Origin: an archaeon
GTDB lineage: Archaea; Thermoproteota; Nitrososphaeria; Nitrososphaerales; Gagatemarchaeaceae
Direction of reading: 5' to 3'
Assembly (NCBI GenBank): GCA_902812495.1
Contig: CADDZR010000013.1
Span: forward strand, 1 to 36,294
Length of the DNA stretch: 36,294 bases
Shown: positions 24,621 through 34,243 of the stretch, piece by piece
How the letters are laid out: each line of letters starts with the position of its first letter
How positions within the stretch are numbered: the stretch's first letter is position 1
Notes under the pieces: model-generated
Databases searched by the model: none
What the model was told of the DNA's origin: nothing
Seen by the model: the letters and a program-made list of their open reading frames with translations, nothing else
Made by a program: the position numbers and the translations under genes

Positions 24621-26009
24621 TGCAAGATCGCTTATGAGGTTTGAAACGTTTGGTGTGCCCAAGCCTGTCGCAAGGTCGTATCCCACATGTGCAAAGAACC
24701 CAGCTGTGGTTCCTGCCAGTGTATTGTTTCCAAGCGTAACATCATGGAAATCGCTTGAATAACTGGGCGACAGGTATATGGAGTAGAGTTTTGGATTTGC
24801 AAAGCCTATTGGACCGAACCCATTTTTCTCTCTTGCCTGATTGACAAGTGCAAATATTGCAGCCCACTGGGGCGACCCGGCGCTTGTTCCTCCGACTATG
24901 TATATGGATGGGCTTCCTGGTGAGAGAGCTGAATAAACAATTAGGACACCTCCATTCACAGCTGCGTTATATGCAACATCTGGTGTAGTTCTCCTCTGGC
25001 TTCCAGTTATCCCCTCCTGATAAGAGGGTGAACCAAAGAGAAGGCTTGGTGCACCTCCAGTTGCAGCTGGCAGGAACTTCTCGTTCCATGCTTGTTCTTG
25101 CCCGTATCCGGTGGGAATGCACCCTGCTGATAGAAGTCTCGTAGACAAATGACATGTGCCCGTAGAGTTATCAAATGTAACAAGACCAGTCGTGCAGCTG
25201 GATGATGTGCATGGAAGTATTGGTCTGTAGGGATAACCCATTGTCCCACCCACTGCGGTTACGTATGGAGATGAGGCAGGGAACTCGGCATTAGGGATGT
25301 TTATGCCATTGCCAGCACCCGAATCACCTGCAGAGGCAAGTACTGTTATATTAGCCATGGCAGCCACTTCGTAGTTCTTTTCAGCCTGCATTATCTGCGC
25401 GTTATTAGCTCGAACAAGATATTCAGGAATACCAAAGCTCTGTGACATTATGCTGCCTGGGAACATAGAAATAGCTCTAGATTCTGCTACATTTATCGCA
25501 TTTCCAGAGTTCGATGATGCAACCACAAGGACGATATTTGCGCCAGGAGCCATTGCATGCGCATATTCAACGTCCAGAGTTGTTTCTATTGTCCATCCCA
25601 CTTGGTCGTGCGGTGCGTTCCTTGGATTGAAAGAAGGACATCCCTGCGGATCACAAATCACTGTAAAACTTGGAGGGTCAGGCAAACCAAAGACCCTATC
25701 AAAAAGTTTCAAGTCTTGAGAAATGGTCGGACTTCCGTAAGCGTCAACTATGAGAATTGTCTGTCCTGAGCCATCCAAGTTGTCAGGAAAATTGTAAGCT
25801 TTTTTGAGGAAAGACGGAGAATAGCAAACCAGTACACCAATCCTTGTTCTACAGAAAGGAATTGACTGCGGAAGGCTAGAGTCAGGTGATGCCTGAATGT
25901 AGAACGGATTAACTTGATAGTAAATATCTGCTTGTGACTGAGAGAACACGACAGGTAAAGAAGAAATTAGAATTGTTGCTGCAAGTGCTATGGCTACAAA
26001 TGTTTTCAT
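24609..26009 (-). CDS. Secreted sedolisin (S53) serine-carboxyl peptidase, apparently without prodomain
   Basis: 466 residues with a Sec signal peptide (1-23, hydrophobic core VAIALAATILISSLPVVF). The catalytic set is present: Glu142 and Asp146 in WTIETTLDVEYAHAMAPG, oxyanion Asp229 in SAGDSG, and nucleophile Ser376 in GGTSAGSPQWA. The C-terminal calcium site is recognisable (DFHDVTLGNN and GYDLATGLGTP). The catalytic domain begins by about residue 60, so the roughly 180-residue prodomain usual for kumamolisins is missing. Family members work at acid pH outside the cell. A leaderless promoter precedes it; a GC-rich terminator follows. A bacterial origin is possible. Confidence 0.9.
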   Translation of the reverse strand: MKTFVAIALAATILISSLPVVFSQSQADIYYQVNPFYIQASPDSSLPQSIPFCRTRIGVLVCYSPSFLKKAYNFPDNLDGSGQTILIVDAYGSPTISQDLKLFDRVFGLPDPPSFTVICDPQGCPSFNPRNAPHDQVGWTIETTLDVEYAHAMAPGANIVLVVASSNSGNAINVAESRAISMFPGSIMSQSFGIPEYLVRANNAQIMQAEKNYEVAAMANITVLASAGDSGAGNGINIPNAEFPASSPYVTAVGGTMGYPYRPILPCTSSSCTTGLVTFDNSTGTCHLSTRLLSAGCIPTGYGQEQAWNEKFLPAATGGAPSLLFGSPSYQEGITGSQRRTTPDVAYNAAVNGGVLIVYSALSPGSPSIYIVGGTSAGSPQWAAIFALVNQAREKNGFGPIGFANPKLYSIYLSPSYSSDFHDVTLGNNTLAGTTAGFFAHVGYDLATGLGTPNVSNLISDLAASQ

Positions 26010-26030
26010 GCATTTAATATCTAGAATCCG

Positions 26031-26040
26031 ATATTTAAAA
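26031..26040 (-). promoter_or_regulatory. TATA box of the sedolisin gene
   Basis: TTTTAAATAT on the minus strand begins 22 bases upstream of ATG 26009, with no Shine-Dalgarno between, so the mRNA is probably leaderless. The rest of the gap to the Hef gene (to 26217) holds an inverted repeat ACTAAAAATTTTAGT (26104-26118) and no visible gene. Confidence 0.55.
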
Positions 26041-26217
26041 CTTAAAAATCACCCAAACATTCTTACAATAGGGATAACGTTGATTAAACAAAAGACTCGG
26101 TGCACTAAAAATTTTAGTTTCAATAATTGCGTGGAGGGTATTAGGACTCTTATCTAAAACGTATGGAAACACGATACCCAAAATTCAAAAAGTAAAGATA
26201 GGAAATCTTGGGGACGC

Positions 26218-28281
26218 ATGAAATTGTACGTTGAGCATCCATTAGTTTACAGCAACACATTGGAGCTTAGAGAGTATCAGGTAAAAATAGCAAGGGAAGC
26301 AGAGAAGCAGAATACTCTTGTAATTTTGCCAACAGGTCTTGGAAAGACATCGATTGCGGCGCTAGTTGCGGCTAGCATGCTTTACATCTATCCATCAAAG
26401 AAGGTACTCATGATGGCTCCAACCAGACCACTCATAAGGCAACATGCCCTTTTCTTCTCTAGGGTTCTTAGGCTTCCAGTTGAAGAGTTCATATGCCTGA
26501 CGGGTGAGACAACATCCTCCATTAGAAAAATAATTTGGTTGGGCAAAGCAAGGGTTATTTTTGCAACGCCACAGATTGTGTGGAATGATATAGAGAGCGG
26601 TTCCCTTTCCCTGAAGAATTTTTCTCTTGTTATCTTTGACGAATGCCACAGGTCTGTGAGAGAATACGCATACACTAAGGTTGCAAAGCATTACATAGAA
26701 AATTCTGAATATCCAATTATTCTCGCTCTAACCGCCTCGATGACGCATGATAGAGAGAAGGCGAAAGAAATATGCAATAATCTTTACATAGAAAAAGTAG
26801 TGTTTCTTGAGGAGGACGATGAGTCTGTTAGAGCCTACATAAATCCTGTAAAAGTTGAGTGGAGGCTCATAAAGCTACCTGATGAGTACGTAAGTGTCTC
26901 ATCAGCTCTGAGAAGCATGCTTCAGGAAAGGCTCGAATGGCTCTTTGAGATGAGGCTTCTCGCGGAAAGAAGGGCAACAAAGAAAAATCTGATAGAGCTC
27001 TCAAACAAGCTCTCTGAATATTTAAAAAAAGAAAAATCTGGCATGCTGCTTGCAGCTATTTCGAAGGTAACTCAGGCAATAGCTCTCTCTCACATGATAG
27101 AGCTCCTCGAGACACAAGGACCTGATTCTGCCTTAAGATATCTTAGGGAAGGAAGCGTTAAGTCCTGGTCCAGAGCTAGGCTTGTGAAGGAAATAGAGAA
27201 CAATGGAATCTTCATGCTCTTGAAGCAGCTTCCAGAACATCCAAAGATGAAGCATGTTGTGGATGCTGTCAGGGAGGCTCTTGTAAATAATAGAGATTCT
27301 AGAATTCTCATTTTTACACAATATAGGGATACAGCAACAAAGATCGTTGCAGAGCTAAACAAATCAGGCTTCCAAGCAGCAAGGTTTGTGGGACAGGCTT
27401 TCAAGGCTGAGGATGAGGGAATGAGCCAAAGTGCACAGCAAGAAACGTTAAATGCATTCAGGGATGGTTTTTACAGAGTCCTCGTGGCAACATCTGTAGC
27501 GGAGGAAGGACTTGATATTCCTGAAGTTAGCCTTGTAATATTTTACGAACCAATACCCTCCTCAATTCGCTATATACAAAGAAGGGGCAGGACAGGCAGA
27601 AGGACTCCTGGCTCAGTAATAATCTTTGCAGCAGAGAATACAAGCGATGTTGCATACTATAAAGCATCGCAACAAAGACTAGAGAATACAAAGGCTGTTA
27701 TCAGATGGATATCCTCAAACCTCGTGAGTGTGAAGAGAAAAATCATGCCCAAGCCCTCACCTCACTCAGATGAAGAGCTTCAGAGGCTTTATAGTATTTC
27801 AGGTGAGACAAGAGAGAAGTACATCTCTGTAAAGGAGGAGAGGGAGGTAGCGGCCCAGCTTGAAAGGGAACTGAACAATGCTACAAGAGAAGCATACCGT
27901 TTCCTTATAGGCGAAGGAGGTCATACAACAGATGAAAAGATAGTTTCAAGGTTAGTTGAAATTGGTTTTCAACATGAGGTTGCTGTTGCTGCACTTGAGA
28001 AAATCAAGAGGAGTGCGGATATCTCTTCAACGGGGAGAAGCGTAGAAATTAAGCCGGTTGAGGCGGAGGGTTACAGGCCAAGAAAGGTAAGGATAGAAAG
28101 TGTATCGCAGGGAGAGTGCAGAGTAATGATCGACGAAAGATGGAAAGCAAAGTTACATGCAGAAGACTACGAGGGCCCAAGGCACCTGATAAAAAAGGGA
28201 AAGGAGTTCCTTGCTCTATGCAAGTTATATGATGAGGATATGCCACGTGTTGTTATTAGGCAAGTGATAAGGGAGCTTTAG
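26218..28281 (+). CDS. hef: Hef/FANCM-type SF2 DNA helicase without the XPF nuclease domain
   Basis: 687 residues. RecA domain 1 has Walker A LPTGLGKTS (38-46), motif Ia APTRPLI and DECH box (141-144). An inserted helical arm (about 215-330) is typical of Hef/FANCM/MDA5. RecA domain 2 has FTQYRDTA, ATSVAEEGLDIPEV and motif VI QRRGRTGRR. The last 130 residues contain a helical segment and a small beta-rich end, and no ERCC4 nuclease motif (GDY...ERK). It should remodel stalled forks and branched DNA, with a separate XPF nuclease as in other TACK archaea. ATG start; lies alone on the plus strand. Confidence 0.92.
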   Translation: MKLYVEHPLVYSNTLELREYQVKIAREAEKQNTLVILPTGLGKTSIAALVAASMLYIYPSKKVLMMAPTRPLIRQHALFFSRVLRLPVEEFICLTGETTSSIRKIIWLGKARVIFATPQIVWNDIESGSLSLKNFSLVIFDECHRSVREYAYTKVAKHYIENSEYPIILALTASMTHDREKAKEICNNLYIEKVVFLEEDDESVRAYINPVKVEWRLIKLPDEYVSVSSALRSMLQERLEWLFEMRLLAERRATKKNLIELSNKLSEYLKKEKSGMLLAAISKVTQAIALSHMIELLETQGPDSALRYLREGSVKSWSRARLVKEIENNGIFMLLKQLPEHPKMKHVVDAVREALVNNRDSRILIFTQYRDTATKIVAELNKSGFQAARFVGQAFKAEDEGMSQSAQQETLNAFRDGFYRVLVATSVAEEGLDIPEVSLVIFYEPIPSSIRYIQRRGRTGRRTPGSVIIFAAENTSDVAYYKASQQRLENTKAVIRWISSNLVSVKRKIMPKPSPHSDEELQRLYSISGETREKYISVKEEREVAAQLERELNNATREAYRFLIGEGGHTTDEKIVSRLVEIGFQHEVAVAALEKIKRSADISSTGRSVEIKPVEAEGYRPRKVRIESVSQGECRVMIDERWKAKLHAEDYEGPRHLIKKGKEFLALCKLYDEDMPRVVIRQVIREL

Positions 28282-28285
28282 GATT

Positions 28286-29479
28286 TCACTTTTTACTGGA
28301 AAACTCTATCGCGAGAAGAGCGAGGGAAGCAGACCCATATTTTAGAACATCCTCATCCACCATGAATCTCGAACTGTGGTTCGGATATATGCATTCCTTA
28401 CTTTCGTTGTACGTTCCAAGGAAGTAAAAGGTTCCTGGAGCTTTCTCTAAGAAACGAGAAAAATCCTCTCCACCAAGTACAGGCTCTGTCTCTACAACTT
28501 TAGCACCCTCAATCTTCGAGAGTAGTTCAAGCACCTCTTTTGTCACGGAAGGTGTGTTGTAGAGTACAGGATATGCATCCTCTTCAAACTCAACGGCGCA
28601 AGTTGCGCTGAAGGCTTTGCATACTGAATCTGATATTTTTATGACGTTTTTCTTTGCAAGCGTTCTTGTTTCCTCGTTTAACGTCCTTATCGTTCCTTCT
28701 ATTTTTGCTTCATCAGGTATAATATTACTCTTTGTCCCCGACTCCACCTTTCCAACAGAAATGACAAAAGGCTCAACCGGATCTACCATCCTGCTTGATA
28801 TACCTTGGAGAGCAAGTATTAGATGAGACAATACATATATTGGGTCAACTGTCTTGTGAGGTGCGGAGCCGTGGCCTCCAGATCCTTTGATAGTTATCTT
28901 GAATTGATCTGGTGCGGCCATGAATGGGCCTGGCCTTGAACCGAAAGTAAAGGAAGGAAGATGTGATGTTATATGAAGCCCGAAGACAAAATCAACTCGT
29001 GGATTTTCCATCACACCTTCTTCTATCATTGGTTTTGCGCCTCCCCTTCCCCCGTTTTCTTCTGCAGGTTGGAAAATTAGTTTAACATGGCCTCCTATTT
29101 CTGACTGGTGTTTTTTCAGGATGGCTGCCGCGCCTAGAAGCATCGCCACGTGTGTATCGTGCCCGCATGCATGCATTACACCCTTAATCTTTGAGCTGAA
29201 CGGAAGCCCTGTTTTCTCTTCAAGAGGTAAAGCGTCCATATCTGCTCTGAGGGCTACGACCTTACCCTCTCCCCTTCCTTTCACAATACCAAGAACTCCT
29301 GTGCCTCCGACCCTTTCCCTTACCTCAATGCCAAGGGATTTGAGCCTTTCAGCTATGAAGGATGCAGTCTTATACTCGTTGTAAGCTAGTTCTGGTTCCA
29401 TGTGAATTTTTCTTCTTGCTTCTATAATCTCGCTTTCAAGCTCTGAAGCATCTTCCAGCAGTATACTAGCTAAGGACAT
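28286..29479 (-). CDS. M20-family amidohydrolase/carboxypeptidase
   Basis: 397 residues of the M20D type. The zinc ligands appear in MHACGHDTHVAML, LIFQPAEENGGRGGAK, FGLHITSHLP and VLGGEDFSRFLEK, and the dimerisation domain lies at about 185-300. Relatives remove acyl groups from amino acids or act as carboxypeptidases; the substrate is not predictable. ATG start. It follows rad50 by 44 bases on the same strand but has its own TATA-like CTTATTACC, and looks functionally separate from the repair operon. Confidence 0.9.
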   Translation of the reverse strand: MSLASILLEDASELESEIIEARRKIHMEPELAYNEYKTASFIAERLKSLGIEVRERVGGTGVLGIVKGRGEGKVVALRADMDALPLEEKTGLPFSSKIKGVMHACGHDTHVAMLLGAAAILKKHQSEIGGHVKLIFQPAEENGGRGGAKPMIEEGVMENPRVDFVFGLHITSHLPSFTFGSRPGPFMAAPDQFKITIKGSGGHGSAPHKTVDPIYVLSHLILALQGISSRMVDPVEPFVISVGKVESGTKSNIIPDEAKIEGTIRTLNEETRTLAKKNVIKISDSVCKAFSATCAVEFEEDAYPVLYNTPSVTKEVLELLSKIEGAKVVETEPVLGGEDFSRFLEKAPGTFYFLGTYNESKECIYPNHSSRFMVDEDVLKYGSASLALLAIEFSSKK

Positions 29480-29523
29480 AGGCCTTTAAAGCAATGTGTC
29501 TCATGGTAATAAGTATTCTTCTG

Positions 29524-31605
29524 CTAAATTTTGTTAACTACAGTGCCTTCAGAGGTGTTCTCGAACCTAAATATTGAAGATATTTCAGAATCCTCGAATA
29601 TCTCCTCGTCATGTGTTATGATTATTAGCTGCCTTATTGGAAGTGATTCAATGCTTCCACTTATGTTTTTTATCAAATCAACAAGAGATTTCTTTCTCTC
29701 TGAGTCGAGGTGGACTGTCGGTTCATCAAGTATTAGGAAATCAACCCTTCCTTTGCCCATGAGATTTGCCATTGCAAACCTTATTGCGAGAGATATTGCA
29801 ACTCTCTCTCCACCTGAAAGGGAAGAAACGTCTATCCTCCCCCTAGCCCCAAAACATTCCATCGTCACCTCATGCTTTGCTTCAACAAGCTGGATTGTTG
29901 AGATACCAATTCCAAAAAGGCGCACGTACTCGGATGCCTTTTCCGATATGTAACGTATGGCCCAAGAACGGAGACTGAGCGACAGAGGTCCGTCCCTTCC
30001 AAATATATCGTTCCTTATCTTCTCGTATACTTTGGTATATTGCGACGCTATCCTCAAACTCTCAAGGGCCCGTGAATACCTACTGATATCTTCTTCAAGC
30101 CTTTCAATCTCACTTTGGAGGGCTCCAAGCTTTCCTGCCAGCTTCCTTAACTCTGCGGCTATCGCATCCTTTTGCTGCACGAGGTTGTAATAGGCTGAGA
30201 GGTCAAACCTTTCTACCTCCGCTTTTAACTCAGATATCTCCTTCACAAGTCCTGAAGAGTAATTGTCTACAGCAAGTGAATCATATGGAGCTGTTTCGAC
30301 GTTGGATGGGAGAGAAAGAAGTGCTTTTTCCCTTGATTCCAGCTCCTTCCTGAGTTCAGTCAGGGCTTCAGAACTTTCTATCGACCTTTCCTTTAGGTAA
30401 GAAAGAGCATCCTCCGCACTCTTTATCTGGAAGCACTTCTGATCAAGCCTTTTTCGGACAGTCTCTGCTTCCTTTTTAACTTTGGACAGCTCGTTTCTTA
30501 AGTCTTTCAGATGTTGCATTATTTTATCCCTGTCAAAGGGGTTTTTTCCTTCACTCACGTAGGAACCACATAGGGGGCATCTGTTGTCTTTGAATTCAAA
30601 CTTCTCAGAGATTTCAAGGAGTCCCTGCCATTTGCCTATTTCCTGCTGTTTTGCTGTGATATCAGAATCAAGTTTTTCCATCAATATCTGTTCGTTGCGG
30701 CATGATTCTCTTAACTGTTCAAGATCCTTCACCTGTCTTAGGTAATCTTCAATTTTGTCAAGCTCTTCCTTATCTCTTTTCAACTGGGATTCCATCTCTC
30801 TTTTTTTCAATGACACATATGCTCTTAACTGCGATAGCTTTGCTGTAAGTTCTCCCTGCTTCACCTTGAGTGGTTCAAGTTTTTCAATCGATTCCTTTAC
30901 CTTTTTTTCCTCATCCTCGAGTTTACTTATTTTATTTTTAAGAGCCCCAAGCTCTGCCGACTTTTCCTTCTTTTTTGCTTGGAGTGAGAGAAGTTCATCC
31001 TCTATTCTCTGTGTTTCTGTATCGTCAAATCCGTAACTTGTCCTAAGCTTCTGTCTGAACAATGATATCGCCTCGCCCATTGCTTGAAATGCAAGCTCCA
31101 GCCTTTCTATACCTATTATTCTGTTAATTAGATTCTTGAGCTCCCTTGGCTTGTATTCGTCAACTATAGCCTGTATCTCTCCCTGCCTTATTATCGAGGC
31201 CACAGAAAGCTCTTCGTATCCAAGACCAAGTATTTCCTCAACCTTTTTCGACACAGATTCCCCGTACTGCTTTCTTTCTCCATAGATAACAGGCCTTTCT
31301 GCACCGTCAGAAATTGTCCTTAGGGTTGCGGATTCAAGGGAACCGCTTGCATTGAACCTTCTCTCTACAATGTAGCTCTTACCTCCTATTTCAAATTTTA
31401 GCGAAACAAAGCCACCATCCGAACCCCTTCTCACTATATTCCTCGCATTTCCTCTTGTATGCTCTCCGAATAATGCATATGTTATCGCATCCACAACAGA
31501 AGATTTACCTGCACCATTCCTTCCGACAAATACGTTAACTCCCCGCCAGAGGTTTATCTCTGTACTTTGATGCGAAACAAAATTCTGCAGCCTTATGCTC
31601 TCTAT
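29524..31605 (-). CDS. rad50: Rad50 DNA double-strand-break repair ATPase, apparent ATA start
   Basis: 693 residues if begun at ATA 31605. The reading frame from TAG (31609-31611) to a GTG at 31494 has no ATG, GTG or TTG, yet it codes the essential N-terminus: ESIRLQNFVSHQSTEINLW, then Walker A GRNGAGKSS. The GTG start would delete Walker A. The zinc hook is CPLCG (Cys343, Cys346 in the long form), between short coiled coils; the ABC signature is LSGGERVAISLA and Walker B FLILDEPTVHLD. The ATA overlaps the mre11 stop as ATAG. The protein is shorter than the roughly 880 residues of well-known archaeal Rad50. It works with Mre11 to open broken DNA ends. Confidence 0.93.
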   Translation of the reverse strand: MESIRLQNFVSHQSTEINLWRGVNVFVGRNGAGKSSVVDAITYALFGEHTRGNARNIVRRGSDGGFVSLKFEIGGKSYIVERRFNASGSLESATLRTISDGAERPVIYGERKQYGESVSKKVEEILGLGYEELSVASIIRQGEIQAIVDEYKPRELKNLINRIIGIERLELAFQAMGEAISLFRQKLRTSYGFDDTETQRIEDELLSLQAKKKEKSAELGALKNKISKLEDEEKKVKESIEKLEPLKVKQGELTAKLSQLRAYVSLKKREMESQLKRDKEELDKIEDYLRQVKDLEQLRESCRNEQILMEKLDSDITAKQQEIGKWQGLLEISEKFEFKDNRCPLCGSYVSEGKNPFDRDKIMQHLKDLRNELSKVKKEAETVRKRLDQKCFQIKSAEDALSYLKERSIESSEALTELRKELESREKALLSLPSNVETAPYDSLAVDNYSSGLVKEISELKAEVERFDLSAYYNLVQQKDAIAAELRKLAGKLGALQSEIERLEEDISRYSRALESLRIASQYTKVYEKIRNDIFGRDGPLSLSLRSWAIRYISEKASEYVRLFGIGISTIQLVEAKHEVTMECFGARGRIDVSSLSGGERVAISLAIRFAMANLMGKGRVDFLILDEPTVHLDSERKKSLVDLIKNISGSIESLPIRQLIIITHDEEIFEDSEISSIFRFENTSEGTVVNKI

Positions 31606-32738
31606 CGTCTAAAATCAAACCTCCTTCTTTCAAATGTCTCCCATAACATGTCGTTTGCCTCGTCAGTCTTACCCTGCTCTAACAGTGGCAGAAGCTCCTT
31701 AACAGCAAAGTATGCAAGATCCTCATTTTTAAGAAGCTCCTTTGCAATCCTCATGACTTCTTCCTCCATGTCTGCTGGCCTCGAAATTACTTTTGCTCCT
31801 TCAACCTTTTCCATTGGTTGCCAATCGCAGTAAAGACATCTTTCTGCTAAAGCTCTTATTTTTGAGGAAACAACCGCTGGGTCTATACTGCTACCAGAGA
31901 TACCTAGCCTCACAACTGGCTTCTTTTTCTCTTTAGGTATGCTGGCTATGATACTTTTTATCTCTTCTTCTAGAGCCTCATATTTAACCTCAACACTGAG
32001 TTGCGGTCTTGTCGACTCGAGCTTAACCCAGTTTGCACTTACTTCTTCGGAAGAAAAATCCACGATGTAGAACCCTTTTTCGAAGCTTTCCACACCCTCA
32101 ACACCTGTTGGGTCTGTGGAGCCAGGATAGCAAAGCAGCCCACCTAGCATGTCGAATTTTTTCTCAAACCTGTCGTGAAGATGGCCCATAGCATAGTAGC
32201 TGAAGTTCCTTGGCAGGTCGTTTACAGATATCTCGCCAGCATACTTATGTGCCTCGAAAAGTGCTTGATGAAGTACAAGCACTGACCTTTCGTTCCTTGG
32301 TGTTTGAAGCTGATTTAGCTTCTTAACTAGTTCTGCAGCCTCTGTCTTCCTGTGTTTGTGAAAGCCGACAAAATTAATTCCCTTCACCATTTTCGGCTCA
32401 CCCCTTCCTATGTACTGAGCCAACCCTAGCTTCTCAAAAAGAAGAGCAGATGGTGTAGCTGATACCCTGCTTATATCGTGTTCTCCAAGTGTGAACAAAA
32501 AAGGTATGCCCTTGTCCCTTAGCTTCTGGAGACTCTCTGCAAATTTAGCAAGTGACGTTCCTGTAGGTCTTGGGTCGTCGAAGATATCCCCAGAATGTAC
32601 TATTATTGAAACTCCCTCTCTGATAGAGACATCTATGACCTCGTTAAATGCCTCGTAGCAGTCATCCTCCCTCTCCTTGAGCCCAAACTGGGCAGCTCCA
32701 AGGTGTGTATCGGAAACGTGCGCTACAAGCAAGCTCAA
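31602..32738 (-). CDS. mre11: Mre11 DNA repair nuclease
   Basis: 378 residues. Phosphoesterase motifs appear in order: VSDTHLGA (Asp10, His12), VHSGDIFDD, TLGEHDIS and AMGHLHDRF. Motif III reads GEHD rather than the GNHD of Pyrococcus Mre11. The C-terminal part gives the capping and Rad50-binding regions. It is the Mn-dependent 3'-5' exo/endonuclease that processes breaks with Rad50. The TTG start overlaps the herA stop as TTGA. Confidence 0.95.
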   Translation of the reverse strand: MSLLVAHVSDTHLGAAQFGLKEREDDCYEAFNEVIDVSIREGVSIIVHSGDIFDDPRPTGTSLAKFAESLQKLRDKGIPFLFTLGEHDISRVSATPSALLFEKLGLAQYIGRGEPKMVKGINFVGFHKHRKTEAAELVKKLNQLQTPRNERSVLVLHQALFEAHKYAGEISVNDLPRNFSYYAMGHLHDRFEKKFDMLGGLLCYPGSTDPTGVEGVESFEKGFYIVDFSSEEVSANWVKLESTRPQLSVEVKYEALEEEIKSIIASIPKEKKKPVVRLGISGSSIDPAVVSSKIRALAERCLYCDWQPMEKVEGAKVISRPADMEEEVMRIAKELLKNEDLAYFAVKELLPLLEQGKTDEANDMLWETFERRRFDFRR

Positions 32739-34243
32739 TCCACTATCAGGTCAGAGGTTTTATCTACAGCAATCTGCATTCTCTTTTCTTCCTCATGCCA
32801 CTTTTCTACTGCGTTAATATCTGAACCTGTTAGTTTTTCGTCTACCTTTTGAAGCTTCACTAGGGCAGGTATGGAAACCCACTGGCCCAATAAAATTGAT
32901 TCACCTATGTTAAGAGAAGGAAGATAGTTCGCAAGTTCCCTGCTCAGCATCTCGCTTACATTTGAGATATAGTTTTGGTCAGCCGGCTGTATAATTTTCA
33001 TTACAGCCATCGAACCCATCTGGCTTAACACATCCTGGTCTATTCTGCTTGGCCTCTGAGATATTATTATAAGAGAAAGGCCGAATTTTCTTCCTTCCCT
33101 TGCAACCTTTGCTGCAGCCCTCTTTGCTCTTGTGTGCTGGTCTACAGGTATAAAGGTATGTGCTTCCTCGACAGCGCATATTACAGGCGAAGCGAATGTG
33201 TATCTTTCGTCGGAATTCCCCTGCCAGGTCATTCTTGTTGCCCTTTTCCTATCTTCGAGGAGTTCCTCCAAGTAGTATCCAAGCAGGATATTTGCCTGCC
33301 TCTCTGTGAGCTCAAGCATATCAACAATATTTATTCTGTTTGGTTTCATCATTTTTAGAGGTTCTTCAAAGGAGGGGTCGAGGATTGCACCCATCTTTTT
33401 CTCAGCCCTTTCAACTATTTCTAGTAACCTAGCAGCCGAGCCTTTGTATTTCGTCTCATCCATCTTACTTTTAATTTCTTCTTTAAGCGCTTTCCAAAAG
33501 TCATCCGATTCTTTAACATGCTGGGTCATGCATTGGGCAAGTATATCCCTCTGCAAGTCTGCTGATTCCCTTATGTCTATTAGGTCTGCAAATTCCGAGG
33601 AATCAAGGAATCTAGGACTTATCTTTGGAGGCACGACATTTTTTGTTTGTAGGCTTAGGTCAGTGTATTCACCATGATAATCGAATATAACCATCGTGCC
33701 GTTAAGTTCACTTACCTTTTTTGCAATGTGAGCAAGTAAGTTGGACTTTCCTGAGCCTGTGGCAGCAAGTATTCCTAGGTGCCTTGATGCAAGTTTGTTT
33801 ATGTTTACAGATACTTGAACGTTGTTCATCCTAGCAAGTGAACCAACAGGAACCCATTCCCTACCCTGCTTCGTGAATATTTTTCTTAGGCTCTCCTCTG
33901 ATGCCCTGAAAACCTCGCATCCTGGATGGGGAGGCGTGGCTGGAATCTGGGAAACACCTAACGCTAGTCTATCAACTAGTCCGAGTATTCTAACACTTGC
34001 GAAATAAGAAATATCCCTTGGGTTCTTTGCTGAAACTCTCTTCGCCTCGAAAATAGTTTCAAAGTCTTTTTCAGGGCTTATTATTCTGCTTCTTATGGCT
34101 GAGGAGTCAACTATCCCGAGTAGTGCCCCGCTCCTTGATTTTATCTCAACGTACTCACCAACCTCCAAGGCCCTAGTTGAGATGACTCCCACCTGATGTG
34201 GGAACGATTCGCCTGCAACTATACCTAAAAGTTCATTCTCCAA
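32735..34243 (-). CDS. herA: HerA DNA translocase
   Basis: 502 residues. An N-terminal HAS beta-barrel (about 1-95) is followed by a FtsK-like motor with Walker A GILAATGSGKSNLLAHIA (157-174), Walker B PVICAVEEAHTFIP with adjoining acidic residues, and a QRPSRIDQDVLSQ sensor/arginine-finger segment. The hexamer pumps DNA to NurA in end resection. The start is TTG 34243, overlapping nurA by 11 bases. Confidence 0.96.
   Translation of the reverse strand: MENELLGIVAGESFPHQVGVISTRALEVGEYVEIKSRSGALLGIVDSSAIRSRIISPEKDFETIFEAKRVSAKNPRDISYFASVRILGLVDRLALGVSQIPATPPHPGCEVFRASEESLRKIFTKQGREWVPVGSLARMNNVQVSVNINKLASRHLGILAATGSGKSNLLAHIAKKVSELNGTMVIFDYHGEYTDLSLQTKNVVPPKISPRFLDSSEFADLIDIRESADLQRDILAQCMTQHVKESDDFWKALKEEIKSKMDETKYKGSAARLLEIVERAEKKMGAILDPSFEEPLKMMKPNRINIVDMLELTERQANILLGYYLEELLEDRKRATRMTWQGNSDERYTFASPVICAVEEAHTFIPVDQHTRAKRAAAKVAREGRKFGLSLIIISQRPSRIDQDVLSQMGSMAVMKIIQPADQNYISNVSEMLSRELANYLPSLNIGESILLGQWVSIPALVKLQKVDEKLTGSDINAVEKWHEEEKRMQIAVDKTSDLIVD

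Noticed and set aside
31495-31611. Frameshift or truncated pseudogene at the 5' end of rad50
   Set aside because: The frame is intact from TAG to Walker A and all motifs are present; only the start codon is non-standard.
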